A stretch of 64,000 nucleotides of DNA from Pseudomonas lundensis (GTDB taxonomy: Bacteria > Pseudomonadota > Gammaproteobacteria > Pseudomonadales > Pseudomonadaceae), in the NCBI RefSeq assembly GCF_002269125.1, contig NZ_NQKI01000003.1:1-64000 (forward strand), in the 5' to 3' direction. The notes beneath the pieces were generated by a model that worked only from the letters and a program-made list of their open reading frames with translations, did not search any database and had not been told where the DNA came from. Below are positions 46,058-55,276 of this stretch, piece by piece (position 1 is the first letter of the stretch; every line of letters begins with the position of its first letter). A program made the position numbers and the translations under genes.

Positions 46058-47362
46058 ATGCTCGCCTTCCTGGGGTTGGCCATGATGGTTGTGTTCACGT
46101 TCCTGATCATGACCAAGCGCCTGTCACCGATAGTTGCCTTGACACTGGTTCCGCTTGTATTTGCGCTGATTGGAGGTTTCGGCGGTACTACCGGAAAGAT
46201 GATGCTGGACGGCGTGAAAATGGTCGCGCCTTCGGCTGCATTGTTGTTATTTGCCATTCTTTTCTTTGGCGTGATGATTGATGCAGGCCTGTTTGACCCG
46301 TTGATCCGCAAAATCCTGAAACGGGTTAATGGTGACCCGATGAAGATTGCTGTGGGCACTGCACTGTTGTCATTGACCGTTGCGCTGGATGGGGACGGCA
46401 CGACCACGTACATGATCACCTGCGCTGCAATGTTGCCCTTATACAAGCGTATTGGTATGAACCCCATGATCCTCGGCATCATTGCGATGTTGTCACTGAG
46501 CATCATGAGCGGTATGACCCCGTGGGGCGGCCCGGCCACGCGAGCGATAGCGGCGCTGGGGCTTGATGCGGGGGAATATTTCATCCCGTTATTGCCCACC
46601 ATGATCGGTGGTGCATTCTGGGTTGTATTCACCGCCTTCCTATTGGGACGGGGAGAACGCAAACGTATTGGCAATGTGCTTTTACCAAGCGGTGGTAGCG
46701 ACTGTTACATCAAAGCCATCCTGAACGATACCCCGCATAAGCGCCCCCGGCTGGCCTACATCAACTTGATGCTGGTCATCGCCGTTATGACTGCTTTGGT
46801 AATGGGGCTGATGCACTCTGCCATCCTTTTTTTGATCGGGTTTGTGTGTGCATTAATGATCAATTACCCACAACTGGATATACAAAAAGAGCGCCTTCTC
46901 GCCCACTCCGGCAACGCCATGACGGTGGTTGTGCTGGTATTGGGTGCCGGTATATTTGCGGGGATTTTCTCAGGCACCAAGATGGTTGATGCCTTGGCAC
47001 AAACGTTAGTGGACTGGATCCCGTCCGACTGGGGCCATCTGTTTCCTCTTATTGTGGCCATCACCAGCATGCCGCTGACCTTTGTCCTGTCCAATGACGC
47101 GTATTACTTCGGCGTTGTCCCCATCCTTGCCAATGCGGCAGCTATCTACGGCATTAGCCCCCTGGAAATTGCACGGGCCTCAATTTTGGGCCAGCCCGTT
47201 CATTTGATGAGCCCTCTGGTCGCCTCTACGTTGCTGCTGATGGGCATGCTCGACTGCCATATCGGTGATTTTCAGAAAGCAGCGTGCAAGTGGGCGGTTC
47301 TCACTTCGCTCGTTGTGACCGCTATCGCACTTCTAACGGGCGCGTTGACGCTTTGGGTCTGA
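46058..47362 (+). CDS. CitMHS-family tricarboxylate:cation symporter
   Basis: A 434-aa inner-membrane protein of about twelve segments. It has the CitMHS features: an N-terminal half with VALDGDGTTTYMITCAAMLPLYKRIGMNP (seen from about residue 108) and SGMTPWGGPATRA, and a C-terminal half with VLGAGIFAGIFSGTKMVDALA. Characterised members take up citrate as a divalent-metal complex with protons. Placed after a PrpF-type isomerase and before an OprD porin, it probably imports citrate or a related tricarboxylate across the inner membrane. Confidence 0.9.
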   Translation: MLAFLGLAMMVVFTFLIMTKRLSPIVALTLVPLVFALIGGFGGTTGKMMLDGVKMVAPSAALLLFAILFFGVMIDAGLFDPLIRKILKRVNGDPMKIAVGTALLSLTVALDGDGTTTYMITCAAMLPLYKRIGMNPMILGIIAMLSLSIMSGMTPWGGPATRAIAALGLDAGEYFIPLLPTMIGGAFWVVFTAFLLGRGERKRIGNVLLPSGGSDCYIKAILNDTPHKRPRLAYINLMLVIAVMTALVMGLMHSAILFLIGFVCALMINYPQLDIQKERLLAHSGNAMTVVVLVLGAGIFAGIFSGTKMVDALAQTLVDWIPSDWGHLFPLIVAITSMPLTFVLSNDAYYFGVVPILANAAAIYGISPLEIARASILGQPVHLMSPLVASTLLLMGMLDCHIGDFQKAACKWAVLTSLVVTAIALLTGALTLWV

Positions 47363-47432
47363 TGTTTTTCGCCTAACAACCCATTCGGGTTGCAGACCCA
47401 GTGCAGCGCCAATAATAAAAAAGAGTCGTGCC

Positions 47433-48686
47433 ATGAAAAAAATTTTACTGCGTGGTGTCCTTGCGACGTCCCTGAGTGCTTTACCGATAATTACTTCAAA
47501 CGCTACGGAGTTTATTGAAGGGAGCCATTTGAAGCTTCAATTACGAAACATTTACTTCAACGAAAATTTCCGGGATGAGAACGGACTGAGCCCCCGCGCT
47601 GTTAAAAACGCGAAGAGTGAGCGAACAGAGTGGGCTCAAGGTTTTTTAGTAGACTTCAAGTCCGGTTTTACGCCGGGCACGATTGGATTTGGAATAGATG
47701 CATTAGGTCTGGCAGGTTTCAAGCTGGACTCTGGCAGAGGGCGCAGTGGGACCGGTTTGCTTGCAGTGCATTCAGATGGACAAGCCGCCGATGAATTCTC
47801 CAGCCTGGGAGTCGCGGGTAAAATCCGCTTTGCGCAGTCCACCGTCCAACACGGATCTGTATTGCCCAAGACACCGGTATTGATCTACAACGATGCGCGC
47901 CTTTTACCTCAGTCTTATCAGGGAACACTGTTCACTAGCACCGACATCGATAATTTGACACTGTCGGGGGGGCGCCTGAATCAATTCAAGTTAAGGGACT
48001 CCTCGGATAGCCGTTCGATTACACCGAACGGTTTCACGGGGCGAGGCTCAACATTCTCATACATAGGCGGCGAATACACACTGAGTGAACATACCCGTTT
48101 GGGGTACTTCTACGGGCAGTTGGATAACTTTTACAGGCAGCATGTCGCCTCAGTTCAGCACGACCGGCCATGGGGAGCTGGCGTATTAACGACCGATTTA
48201 CGTTATTTCCGTAGTGTCGGCGCCGGTACACAGAAGGCAGGCGAAATTGACAATACCCTGCTCAGTAGCCTGCTGAGCTACTCAATCGCAGGCCATCGAG
48301 TGAGCGCCGGTTATCAAGTACTCAATGGCCAGGCCGATTTACCGTACATCACGGGTGCGACCGTCTATTCCTTCAGCAACGCCGGAATAGGTAAGTTCAT
48401 TCATGAAGATGAAAAGACTTGGATGCTCAGTTATGGGTATGACTTTTCAAGGGTGGGCATGCCGGGCTTGACGCTATCGGGTCGCTATTTGAGTGGAAAA
48501 AAAAGCAAGGCTGGATCTGCGCAGTTGCACGAACATGAGCGCGACGCAGAGCTGGCGTATGTTGTACAAAGCGGGCCACTTAAAGGCGTGGGCTTAAAAG
48601 TTCGAAATTATGTATACCGTTCTGATGTTGCCAGAGGCAGGGACAGTAATCGTCTTTACCTTACTTACGATATCGCGCTGTGGTAA
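47433..48686 (+). CDS. OprD-family outer-membrane porin
   Basis: A 417-aa beta-barrel protein with an N-terminal signal (MKKILLRGVLATSLSALPII, cut near residue 25) and the OprD-family start FIEGSHLKLQLRNIYFNENFRDE. The C-terminus ends in an aromatic residue (YLTYDIALW), as needed for barrel assembly. OprD-type channels are substrate-specific and often lie beside the catabolic genes they serve; here the likely cargo is the tricarboxylate handled by the two upstream genes. Confidence 0.93.
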   Translation: MKKILLRGVLATSLSALPIITSNATEFIEGSHLKLQLRNIYFNENFRDENGLSPRAVKNAKSERTEWAQGFLVDFKSGFTPGTIGFGIDALGLAGFKLDSGRGRSGTGLLAVHSDGQAADEFSSLGVAGKIRFAQSTVQHGSVLPKTPVLIYNDARLLPQSYQGTLFTSTDIDNLTLSGGRLNQFKLRDSSDSRSITPNGFTGRGSTFSYIGGEYTLSEHTRLGYFYGQLDNFYRQHVASVQHDRPWGAGVLTTDLRYFRSVGAGTQKAGEIDNTLLSSLLSYSIAGHRVSAGYQVLNGQADLPYITGATVYSFSNAGIGKFIHEDEKTWMLSYGYDFSRVGMPGLTLSGRYLSGKKSKAGSAQLHEHERDAELAYVVQSGPLKGVGLKVRNYVYRSDVARGRDSNRLYLTYDIALW

Positions 48687-48728
48687 ACCCGATGGCTCTG
48701 TCAGGTCTTGCCAGGCACATCAGTTTTC

Positions 48729-48762
48729 AAAAAGCTCACCGCCGTTCAGGGATGAGCTTTTT
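48729..48762. terminator. Bidirectional terminator, porin / MFS
   Basis: AAAAAGCTCA (48729-48738) pairs with TGAGCTTTTT (48753-48762) around a 14-base loop. It separates the + strand porin from the convergent MFS gene. Confidence 0.82.
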
Positions 48763-48770
48763 AACCGCGC

Positions 48771-49961
48771 TTAACGACGTCGCATCAACAGGACAGCAAG
48801 CACAATTGCGACGCCAGCAATACCCGTTGAAATGACTCCCAGAGACTCCAGCCCATAATGCCGAATCCCCAGGCCGCCGATGATAGCGCCTAACCCGATA
48901 CCCGCATTGGCGGCTGAAATGTTCATCGTCGCGGCCAATGCCTGAGCTTTCGCCCCCGCCCGCATGACCCGGACCTGGCAAATCGGGAACAGTGCGGTAT
49001 AGGCAATGCCCCACACGGCCAGCGCGACAATCAAGCCAGTGTGTTGTGCCGCCAATGGCGTGGCAGCCAGCATGCCTGCCGCAAGCAGACAGAGAAATAC
49101 CACGCTTGAGCCCAGTGGGCTGCGATCTACCATGCGCCCACCGATGTGGTTGCCAAGCATGCCGACGGCGCCAAAGCCCATTAGCCACCAACCCACATGA
49201 CCTGGCGAAATACCCGCGAGACTTTCGAGGGTATCTGCGAGGTAGGTGTAGGCCGTGAACATGGCTGTGAAGGTCAGGACAGACAGCGCGACATGGGCGA
49301 TAAAGCGTGGGTCTTTGAAAATGAGCGTTTGTTTTTCACCCTGATTGCGCTGGGGCGCGCCGGGCAAAGTTGGCATATAGCTGCGCATAAGCCCGGCGAT
49401 TAACAGGCAGAGGGCGGCCAACATCCAGAAGCTGCCACGCCAGCCAATGGCGTCCGCCGCCAGCGTGCCCAGCGGGATGCCGAAAACAAGGGCTGCTGAA
49501 ATACCCATGTACACGTTCGCCACCGCTTTCCCAGCATTAGCCGGGCCAGCGAGTTGGCCGGCTGTTTCACTTGCCGTGCCCCAGAAAACGGGCAAAAGCA
49601 GTGCAGGAACAAACCTCGCAATCGCCAAGATCCAGATATTGGCGGACACCGCTGCAAGCGCATTCGACGCGGCAAACACCAGCAAGATAAAGGTGAACAA
49701 CTTCCTGCGGTCAATATGGGCCAGTCGCGCCGTCAGAATTGGACCGAACAGCATCACCGTGAAGGCAAATAACGTCACCAACTGGCCTGCGAGCGTAACC
49801 GAGACATTCAAGTCCCGCGCCAACGCAGGCAAGAGGCCGATGATCAGAAACTCGGTGGTCACAATCACAAAGGCTGCAATGGCCATAATGGCGATTTGAA
49901 CTGCCGTGTGTGAAGACGTTGTAGGAGCGGCCGTGGAATGGGCCTGAGGTGAAGAGGGCAT
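48771..49961 (-). CDS. MFS transporter (DHA1 type)
   Basis: A 396-aa protein with twelve predicted membrane segments after a short hydrophilic N-terminus. The first loop gives ARLAHIDRRKLFTFILL, a variant of the MFS A-motif, and VTTEFLIIGLLPALARDLNVS is typical of AraJ/YdhP/NepI-like exporters. The substrate is not evident. It is divergent from a LysR gene, with a perfect LysR-type operator between them, so it is probably controlled by that regulator. Confidence 0.9.
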   Translation of the reverse strand: MPSSPQAHSTAAPTTSSHTAVQIAIMAIAAFVIVTTEFLIIGLLPALARDLNVSVTLAGQLVTLFAFTVMLFGPILTARLAHIDRRKLFTFILLVFAASNALAAVSANIWILAIARFVPALLLPVFWGTASETAGQLAGPANAGKAVANVYMGISAALVFGIPLGTLAADAIGWRGSFWMLAALCLLIAGLMRSYMPTLPGAPQRNQGEKQTLIFKDPRFIAHVALSVLTFTAMFTAYTYLADTLESLAGISPGHVGWWLMGFGAVGMLGNHIGGRMVDRSPLGSSVVFLCLLAAGMLAATPLAAQHTGLIVALAVWGIAYTALFPICQVRVMRAGAKAQALAATMNISAANAGIGLGAIIGGLGIRHYGLESLGVISTGIAGVAIVLAVLLMRRR

Positions 49962-50013
49962 GGGGAGACGCTCTAAAAAAACAGTGCGTTAGCTTATTGG
50001 AGAAATAAATTCA

Positions 50014-50038
50014 GATTGCGGCTATAAACTACGCAATC
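50014..50038. promoter_or_regulatory. LysR-type operator between MFS and LysR genes
   Basis: A perfect 7-bp inverted repeat, GATTGCG and CGCAATC, with 11 bp between (50021-50031). It has the T-N11-A core of LTTR boxes. It covers tataaa (50023-50028), a possible -10 of the LysR gene, which would give autorepression. Confidence 0.7.
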
Positions 50039-50070
50039 AGATGAATTCAATTCCCCAATATCGAGGCGCG

Positions 50071-50976
50071 ATGTTTTCTTCAGAACGGTTAAAAGGCCTG
50101 GACGTTTTCGTGTCTGTTGCTGAAACCGGTAGCTTTACAGGTGCTGCTGAGCGTTTGAACCTTACGCGTTCGGCCATTAGCAAAGCCATTGCCCGGCTGG
50201 AATCACGGCTGGACACCCGACTGTTCACTCGAACCACCCGCACGTTGTCGCTGACTGATGCAGGTGTGAGGTTTTACCGAACCTGCACCCATGTGCTGGG
50301 TGAGCTGGAGGAAGCGGAGTTATCCCTGCATGCGCACAGCACCGAGCCCATGGGCCGTGTGCGCATCGACTTGCCCGCCGCCTATGGTCGCCTTCATGCG
50401 CTGGGGGCCATTTTGCGCTGTGCGCGCGAACATGGGTTGCTGCAGCCGCATATTTCGTTTTCGGACCGTTATGTGGACCCGGTTGAAGAGGACATCGACA
50501 TTGTCGTGCGTATAGGCGGGCCGGACCTGCTGTCGCAAGCGTTGGGCCGACGTTATCTGGGGACCGAGCGCCTGGTGTTTTGTGCCTCCCCCGATTATTT
50601 GCTCCGCCAAGGCGTTCCTCGGACTGAGCTGGATTTGCAGCACCACCATTGCGTGATGTATGGCCGCGCGGACGGGAGCGTCAACCCATGGTGGTTCGCC
50701 GGGGCGCACGGTGGTCGGGAGCGCCGGATATTGCCCGCGCACATCGCTATTGGTGATGGCGAGGGGCAAGCCGCTGCGGTGCTGGCTGGACACGGCATCG
50801 CCCAGCTGCCGACCTGGTTGGTGCAAGACGCGCTGGCGCAGGGAACACTGGTGCAAGTGTTGGCACATCTGGCTACGGACGGATCGCCCATCCATTTGCT
50901 GTGGCTCAAGCGCCGCCAATCCCAAGCCAAGGTCAGCGTATTGCTGGACGCGTTAGGCGCGGCGTTGACGGCGTAA
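50071..50976 (+). CDS. LysR-type transcriptional regulator
   Basis: A 301-aa LTTR with the N-terminal helix-turn-helix (FVSVAETGSFTGAAERLNLTRS; SKAIARLESRLDTRLF) and a CrgA-subgroup effector domain (about residues 85-295). The start at 50071 was preferred to the ATG at 50041 because GAGG lies just upstream and the 50041 codon would fall almost on the transcript start; the longer form would be 311 aa. It is divergent from the MFS gene across the operator at 50014-50038. Confidence 0.9.
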   Translation: MFSSERLKGLDVFVSVAETGSFTGAAERLNLTRSAISKAIARLESRLDTRLFTRTTRTLSLTDAGVRFYRTCTHVLGELEEAELSLHAHSTEPMGRVRIDLPAAYGRLHALGAILRCAREHGLLQPHISFSDRYVDPVEEDIDIVVRIGGPDLLSQALGRRYLGTERLVFCASPDYLLRQGVPRTELDLQHHHCVMYGRADGSVNPWWFAGAHGGRERRILPAHIAIGDGEGQAAAVLAGHGIAQLPTWLVQDALAQGTLVQVLAHLATDGSPIHLLWLKRRQSQAKVSVLLDALGAALTA

Positions 50977-51150
50977 AACACTATCGAAGGGTTTCTCTGA
51001 GTGATCTGTAAGAAGGTTTTCTGGCGAAGGTGCGAAGTCTTCCAAGTGATTGACTACGCTGTAACCAGAAAATAGCAAAGCAACTGAAATCGAACTTCGC
51101 TGAACCCTATCGATCAGTTGACTACAGACGTCCAGGAGGTCACCCCGGTT
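50977..51150. other. Gene-free spacer before the MscS-type channel gene
   Basis: No convincing gene, terminator or promoter is seen. AGGAGGT at 51134-51140 is a strong ribosome-binding site for the following gene. Confidence 0.5.
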
Positions 51151-53265
51151 TTGTCTCATTTCAAACCCGTATTTTTGCTTTTCATCCTGTTGCTCATAGG
51201 CATTGGATTCGCGCAGGCAGCCCCTACGCTGTCGTCCGTTATCAAAGCTGAGGAAACCGACGGCAAGCCGCCCGTATTGGTGGACGGAGGATTGCTTGGC
51301 GCTTTGGGTGCTGGCATGGATGAAATGCAAGGCCAGCTCGGGCTGAGCGTGCACGTGTTCGATACCTGGCGCTTGCGCACCGAGCGGGCGGCCGATGAGG
51401 TCGGTGTCTTGCTGGAGCAGGCCTCGACCCATCCCTCCTGGAGCGGGGTAGGAGATTTCCTGTGGTTATCCGCAGTGTGGATAGGCGTCTTTGCTGCCGC
51501 GATGGTTGGCGGGCGTCTGGTGGCGCGTCATGTGAGCGCGACCCGGCCCCTGAGGAATCGTCCCCGCCTGCAGACGCTAACCCGCTACATGGTTGCTTAT
51601 CTGATCCCGGCGTTGATTGCCTTGCCGGTCACGCTGTACGCGAGCCGCTTTCTGCAGGATTCCATGGGCCGTTCGCTGGCACTGAGCCTTTCGTATGCCA
51701 GCAGCGCCGGCGTCTTTTGCGCGGCTCTGGTGCTGTCACTGAGCGCCATGTTTTATGTCGGCCACAAGCGACGGGCCGTGGAAATCATTCGTCGCTACTC
51801 GATGCGCCCCTTGTTCCTGATCGGCTTTTTTGCTGCGTTCAGCGATGCAATGACCAGTCCGCAAATCGCCCCACAACTCGGGGGCAACCTTGCCAGTTGC
51901 CTGTCGGTGGTTACGGGATTAATCGCCTGTTTCATTTTTGCCTTTTTGGCCATCAAGCTGAGGCGTCCAGTGGCGCACCTGATCCGCGACCGTGCGCTGG
52001 CGCAGCGCTTGGGGCAGCCAGCGCTTCAAGAGTCGTTGCGTATTTTCTCTGTGCTCTGGTACTGGCCGATCCTGCTGATGCTTCTGGTTTCGATGCTTAA
52101 TTTGATTGGCGTGGGTGAGGGCAGCGAGCAGGCGTTACGCAACGCGTTACTGACCACCGGGCTGTTGATCGGCACCGTGTTCCTGAGCACGATTTTGCAT
52201 CACTGGTTCAGTACCCATGCCAGCCGTAACGGTGCGTACCGGGAACGTTTGATGACCGTGCTGTACGCGCTGTTGCGTATCGCGCTGGCCGTGACATTCA
52301 TTGAGCTGCTGGCGCAAATCTGGGGCTTCTCGCTGCTGGCGTTTGCGTCTGATAGTAATACCGGCAAGGTCATTAGCGATTCCCTCGGGCATATCCTGTT
52401 GATCCTGCTGGTGACGTGGCTGACCTGGGTGGTGCTGGACACAGCGATTCAACAAGCCCTGCAGCCCAACACCAACCGGCGGGGCACGCGGGAGCCAAGC
52501 ACGCGAATCAAGACCATCCTGCCGCTGATGCGAAATGCCATCAAAGTGATTCTAGTGGTGGTCTGCACCATTACCACAATGGCCAATCTTGGGGTAAACG
52601 TTGCGCCGTTTCTGGCCGGAGCCGGGGTGATCGGTCTGGCGATCGGTTTTGGTTCACAGCAATTGGTTCAGGATGTAATCACCGGCCTGTTCATCATTAT
52701 TGAAGACACCATTTCGGTCGGTGACTGGGTTGTGGTCGATGCCAATCACGCGGGCACCGTGGAAGGCCTGACCATCCGCACCTTGCGCTTGCGTGACAGC
52801 CGCGGCTTCGTGCACTCGGTGCCCTTCGGCCAGATCAAGGCCGTGGTCAACCATTCCCGTCAATTCGCCTATGCGTTCTTTTCTGTGCAATTCACTTACG
52901 CCACGGACATCGACAAAGCCACCGACCTGATTCGCGAAGCGGGGCGCCAGATCAGTGATGACCCACTGCTAAGCCTCAGCCTGCAAGGTTCGCTGACCGT
53001 GTTCGGAGTCGATAGCATGAACCTCGATGGCGTGACCGTTACGGCGCAATTTCGCACCATGTCCGGTGCACAAAGCACCATCACACGCGCCTTTAACGAT
53101 CGCTTGAAAAAGCTTGTGGATAAGTCTGAGGACGTTCACTTTGCGCAAACCTATCCACAGGCGTTGCTTGCCCCCCTGAACGCGCTTGCCCCGTCTCAGG
53201 CAGCGCAGGCAGCGCCCCCTCGACCGACGTTGGTACTGAGCGATGAACCACCGTCATCGCTATAA
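51151..53265 (+). CDS. MscS-family mechanosensitive channel (YbiO-like)
   Basis: A large MscS homologue of about 704 aa. It has a signal-like N-terminus (MSHFKPVFLLFILLLIGIGF, with Ala-Gln-Ala after it), a periplasmic stretch, several membrane segments, and the MscS core: pore helix APFLAGAGVIGLAIGFGSQQ, then IEDTISVGDWVVVD in the beta domain. Size and architecture fit E. coli YbiO. The start is uncertain: a TTG at 51151 follows AGGAGGT by 11 nt and leaves a good signal peptide, while a TTG at 51118 would add 11 residues. It probably relieves turgor on hypo-osmotic shock. Confidence 0.87.
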   Translation: MSHFKPVFLLFILLLIGIGFAQAAPTLSSVIKAEETDGKPPVLVDGGLLGALGAGMDEMQGQLGLSVHVFDTWRLRTERAADEVGVLLEQASTHPSWSGVGDFLWLSAVWIGVFAAAMVGGRLVARHVSATRPLRNRPRLQTLTRYMVAYLIPALIALPVTLYASRFLQDSMGRSLALSLSYASSAGVFCAALVLSLSAMFYVGHKRRAVEIIRRYSMRPLFLIGFFAAFSDAMTSPQIAPQLGGNLASCLSVVTGLIACFIFAFLAIKLRRPVAHLIRDRALAQRLGQPALQESLRIFSVLWYWPILLMLLVSMLNLIGVGEGSEQALRNALLTTGLLIGTVFLSTILHHWFSTHASRNGAYRERLMTVLYALLRIALAVTFIELLAQIWGFSLLAFASDSNTGKVISDSLGHILLILLVTWLTWVVLDTAIQQALQPNTNRRGTREPSTRIKTILPLMRNAIKVILVVVCTITTMANLGVNVAPFLAGAGVIGLAIGFGSQQLVQDVITGLFIIIEDTISVGDWVVVDANHAGTVEGLTIRTLRLRDSRGFVHSVPFGQIKAVVNHSRQFAYAFFSVQFTYATDIDKATDLIREAGRQISDDPLLSLSLQGSLTVFGVDSMNLDGVTVTAQFRTMSGAQSTITRAFNDRLKKLVDKSEDVHFAQTYPQALLAPLNALAPSQAAQAAPPRPTLVLSDEPPSSL

Positions 53266-53410
53266 ACGGTGTAGGACGCTGATGCAGTTTGTCAGTGACG
53301 ACACGCACAGAAACCCGCAAAATGCGGGGGTCTTGATCATGGCCAACGGCTTGTACGGTTGGTTTTCTGGTATACATCACCGTTCTGAATAGACTGAGCC
53401 TGCACACTCT
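53266..53410. other. Spacer with a weak hairpin
   Basis: The CCCGC-AAAAT-GCGGG hairpin (53313-53327) lacks a T run and is a doubtful terminator. tatacat at 53370-53376 could be a -10 for the next gene, but no matching -35 is clear. Confidence 0.35.
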
Positions 53411-54295
53411 ATGCGAATGCGCCTTATGTTATTGGGCGGCGGAAATGCTCTCGGGCAGGCGCTGATTCGTCTGGGTGCCGAGGAAGACATCAACTTCCTG
53501 GCCCCGCGTCCGCCGCAAGACGGTTGGGATGCTGCGAGTCTGACCCAACTGCTCGATGACACCCGACCGGACGCCGTCATCAATCTTGCCTACTACTTCG
53601 ACTGGTTTCAGGCGCAGTCTGTCAGCGAGTCTCGCCTGACTGCCCAGGAGCGCGCTGTCGAGCGTCTGGCCGAACTGTGCCAGCACCACGGCATCACGCT
53701 AATACAGCCTTCCAGCTACCGCGTGTTCGATGGCTCCCGGGCCACTGCTTACAGCGAGAAAGACGAGCCTGTCCCGCTGGGCTTGCGCGGCCAGGCCTTA
53801 TGGCGCATTGAGCAAACGGTGCGGGCGATTTGCCCGCAGCACGTCTTGCTGCGTTTTGGCTGGCTGCTTGATGACAGCCCGGATGGCGCGATGGGGCGCT
53901 TTCTGGCCCAGGCTGAAAAAACGGGGGAATTGCTGATGGCCGATGACCGTCGCGGCAATCCCACCCCGGTCGATGACGCAGCCCGGGTGATTATCTCGGT
54001 GCTCAAACAACTCGACTGTGCGGCGCCGTTGTGGGGCACCTATCACTACGCCGGTCACGAGGCCACCACGCCGCTGGCACTGGGGCAGGCCATTCTGACC
54101 GAGGCGCGCAATCTGCACCCGCTGGCCATTGAAGCGCCGACGCCTCAAGCGCACGCCGCGCGCCCCGATGCCGCCGAGGAACCGCAGCATGCGGTGCTGG
54201 CGTGCAAAAAAATTCTGCATACCTTCGGGATCAAGCCCCGCGCCTGGCGCGCTGGCCTCCCGGCCCTACTGGACAGGTTTTATCGTCATGGCTGA
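53411..54295 (+). CDS. RmlD/SDR-type nucleotide-binding protein, catalytic residues missing
   Basis: A 294-aa protein of the extended SDR fold related to dTDP-4-dehydrorhamnose reductase. It has a dinucleotide loop variant (LLGGGNALGQAL), PDAVINLAYY and PSSYRVFDG as in RmlD. In place of the catalytic YxxxK it reads PLGLRGQALWRIE, so both Tyr and Lys are absent. It may be a non-enzymatic partner or have a changed reaction. The 3' end overlaps the next epimerase by 8 nt. The same pair lies upstream of oprG in P. aeruginosa. Confidence 0.8.
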   Translation: MRMRLMLLGGGNALGQALIRLGAEEDINFLAPRPPQDGWDAASLTQLLDDTRPDAVINLAYYFDWFQAQSVSESRLTAQERAVERLAELCQHHGITLIQPSSYRVFDGSRATAYSEKDEPVPLGLRGQALWRIEQTVRAICPQHVLLRFGWLLDDSPDGAMGRFLAQAEKTGELLMADDRRGNPTPVDDAARVIISVLKQLDCAAPLWGTYHYAGHEATTPLALGQAILTEARNLHPLAIEAPTPQAHAARPDAAEEPQHAVLACKKILHTFGIKPRAWRAGLPALLDRFYRHG

Positions 54296-55217
54296 TGCCC
54301 CCATTCTCGTAACCGGCGGTGCCGGGTTTATTGGTTCCAATCTGGTCGATGCATTGCTGGCCAAAGGCTACGCAGTGCGCATCTTGGATGACCTTTCCAC
54401 CGGCAAGCGCAGCAACCTGCCTCTGGACAACCCCAGGGTTGAACTGATCGAAGGTGATGTGGCTGATGCCGCGTTGGTCGCCAAAACCATGGCCGGCTGC
54501 CGTGCCGTGGTGCACCTGGCGGCAGTGGCGTCGGTTCAGGCATCGGTGGATGACCCCGTACGCACTCACCAGAGCAATTTTGTCGGCACCTTGAACGTCT
54601 GCGAAGCCATGCGCGAAGCGGGCGTCAAACGCGTGGTCTTTGCGTCCAGTGCAGCGGTCTATGGCAACAACGGCGAAGGCGAGTCAATTGTTGAAGACAC
54701 AGCTAAAGCGCCGCTCACCCCGTATGCTTCGGACAAACTGTCGAGCGAATACTATCTGGACTTCTACCGTCGCCAGCACGGTCTGGAGCCGGTGATTTTC
54801 CGCTTCTTCAACATCTTCGGGCCGCGTCAGGATCCGTCTTCGCCGTACTCGGGGGTGATCAGCATTTTCAGTGAGCGTGCTGAAAAAGGCCTGCCCATCA
54901 CCATCTTTGGCGATGGTGAACAAACCCGCGACTTTGTGTATGTGGGCGATTTGGTGAAGATTCTGGTGCAGGCAGTCGAAGCCGGACACGTGGAAGAAGG
55001 CGCGGTCAACGTGGGCCTGAACAAAGCCACGACCCTCAAGCAAATGTTGGCTGCTTTGAGCGAAGTGGTCGGCGAGTTGCCACCGATCAGCTACGCCCCG
55101 GCGCGCTCCGGTGACATTCGGCATTCGCGTGCTGATAACAGCCGCCTGTTACAGCGTTTCAAGCTGGACGAGACCACGCCGATGAGTGAAGGCCTGGCGC
55201 GTTTGTTGGGTCGCTAA
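54288..55217 (+). CDS. NAD-dependent UDP-sugar 4-epimerase-like SDR
   Basis: A 309-aa extended SDR. It has the Rossmann motif VTGGAGFIGSNLV, HLAAVASVQASVDDP, the catalytic serine region FASSAAVYG and the YxxxK motif as YASDK, then GPRQDPSSPYSGVI and DFVYVGDLV. This is the pattern of UDP-glucose or UDP-GlcNAc 4-epimerases of the WbpP/GalE kind; the exact sugar is not shown. The ATG at 54288 overlaps the previous gene, so the two are translated together. Confidence 0.88.
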   Translation: MADAPILVTGGAGFIGSNLVDALLAKGYAVRILDDLSTGKRSNLPLDNPRVELIEGDVADAALVAKTMAGCRAVVHLAAVASVQASVDDPVRTHQSNFVGTLNVCEAMREAGVKRVVFASSAAVYGNNGEGESIVEDTAKAPLTPYASDKLSSEYYLDFYRRQHGLEPVIFRFFNIFGPRQDPSSPYSGVISIFSERAEKGLPITIFGDGEQTRDFVYVGDLVKILVQAVEAGHVEEGAVNVGLNKATTLKQMLAALSEVVGELPPISYAPARSGDIRHSRADNSRLLQRFKLDETTPMSEGLARLLGR

Positions 55218-55232
55218 TACACGCTGCAAATG

Positions 55233-55262
55233 AAAAAGACGCCTCGAAAGGCGCCTTTTTTA
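55233..55262. terminator. Bidirectional terminator, epimerase / oprG
   Basis: AAAAAGACGCCT, loop CGAA, AGGCGCCTTTTT, with one mismatch. It serves the + strand epimerase and the convergent oprG. Confidence 0.85.
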
Positions 55263-55276
55263 TGTCCGGCGATTGC

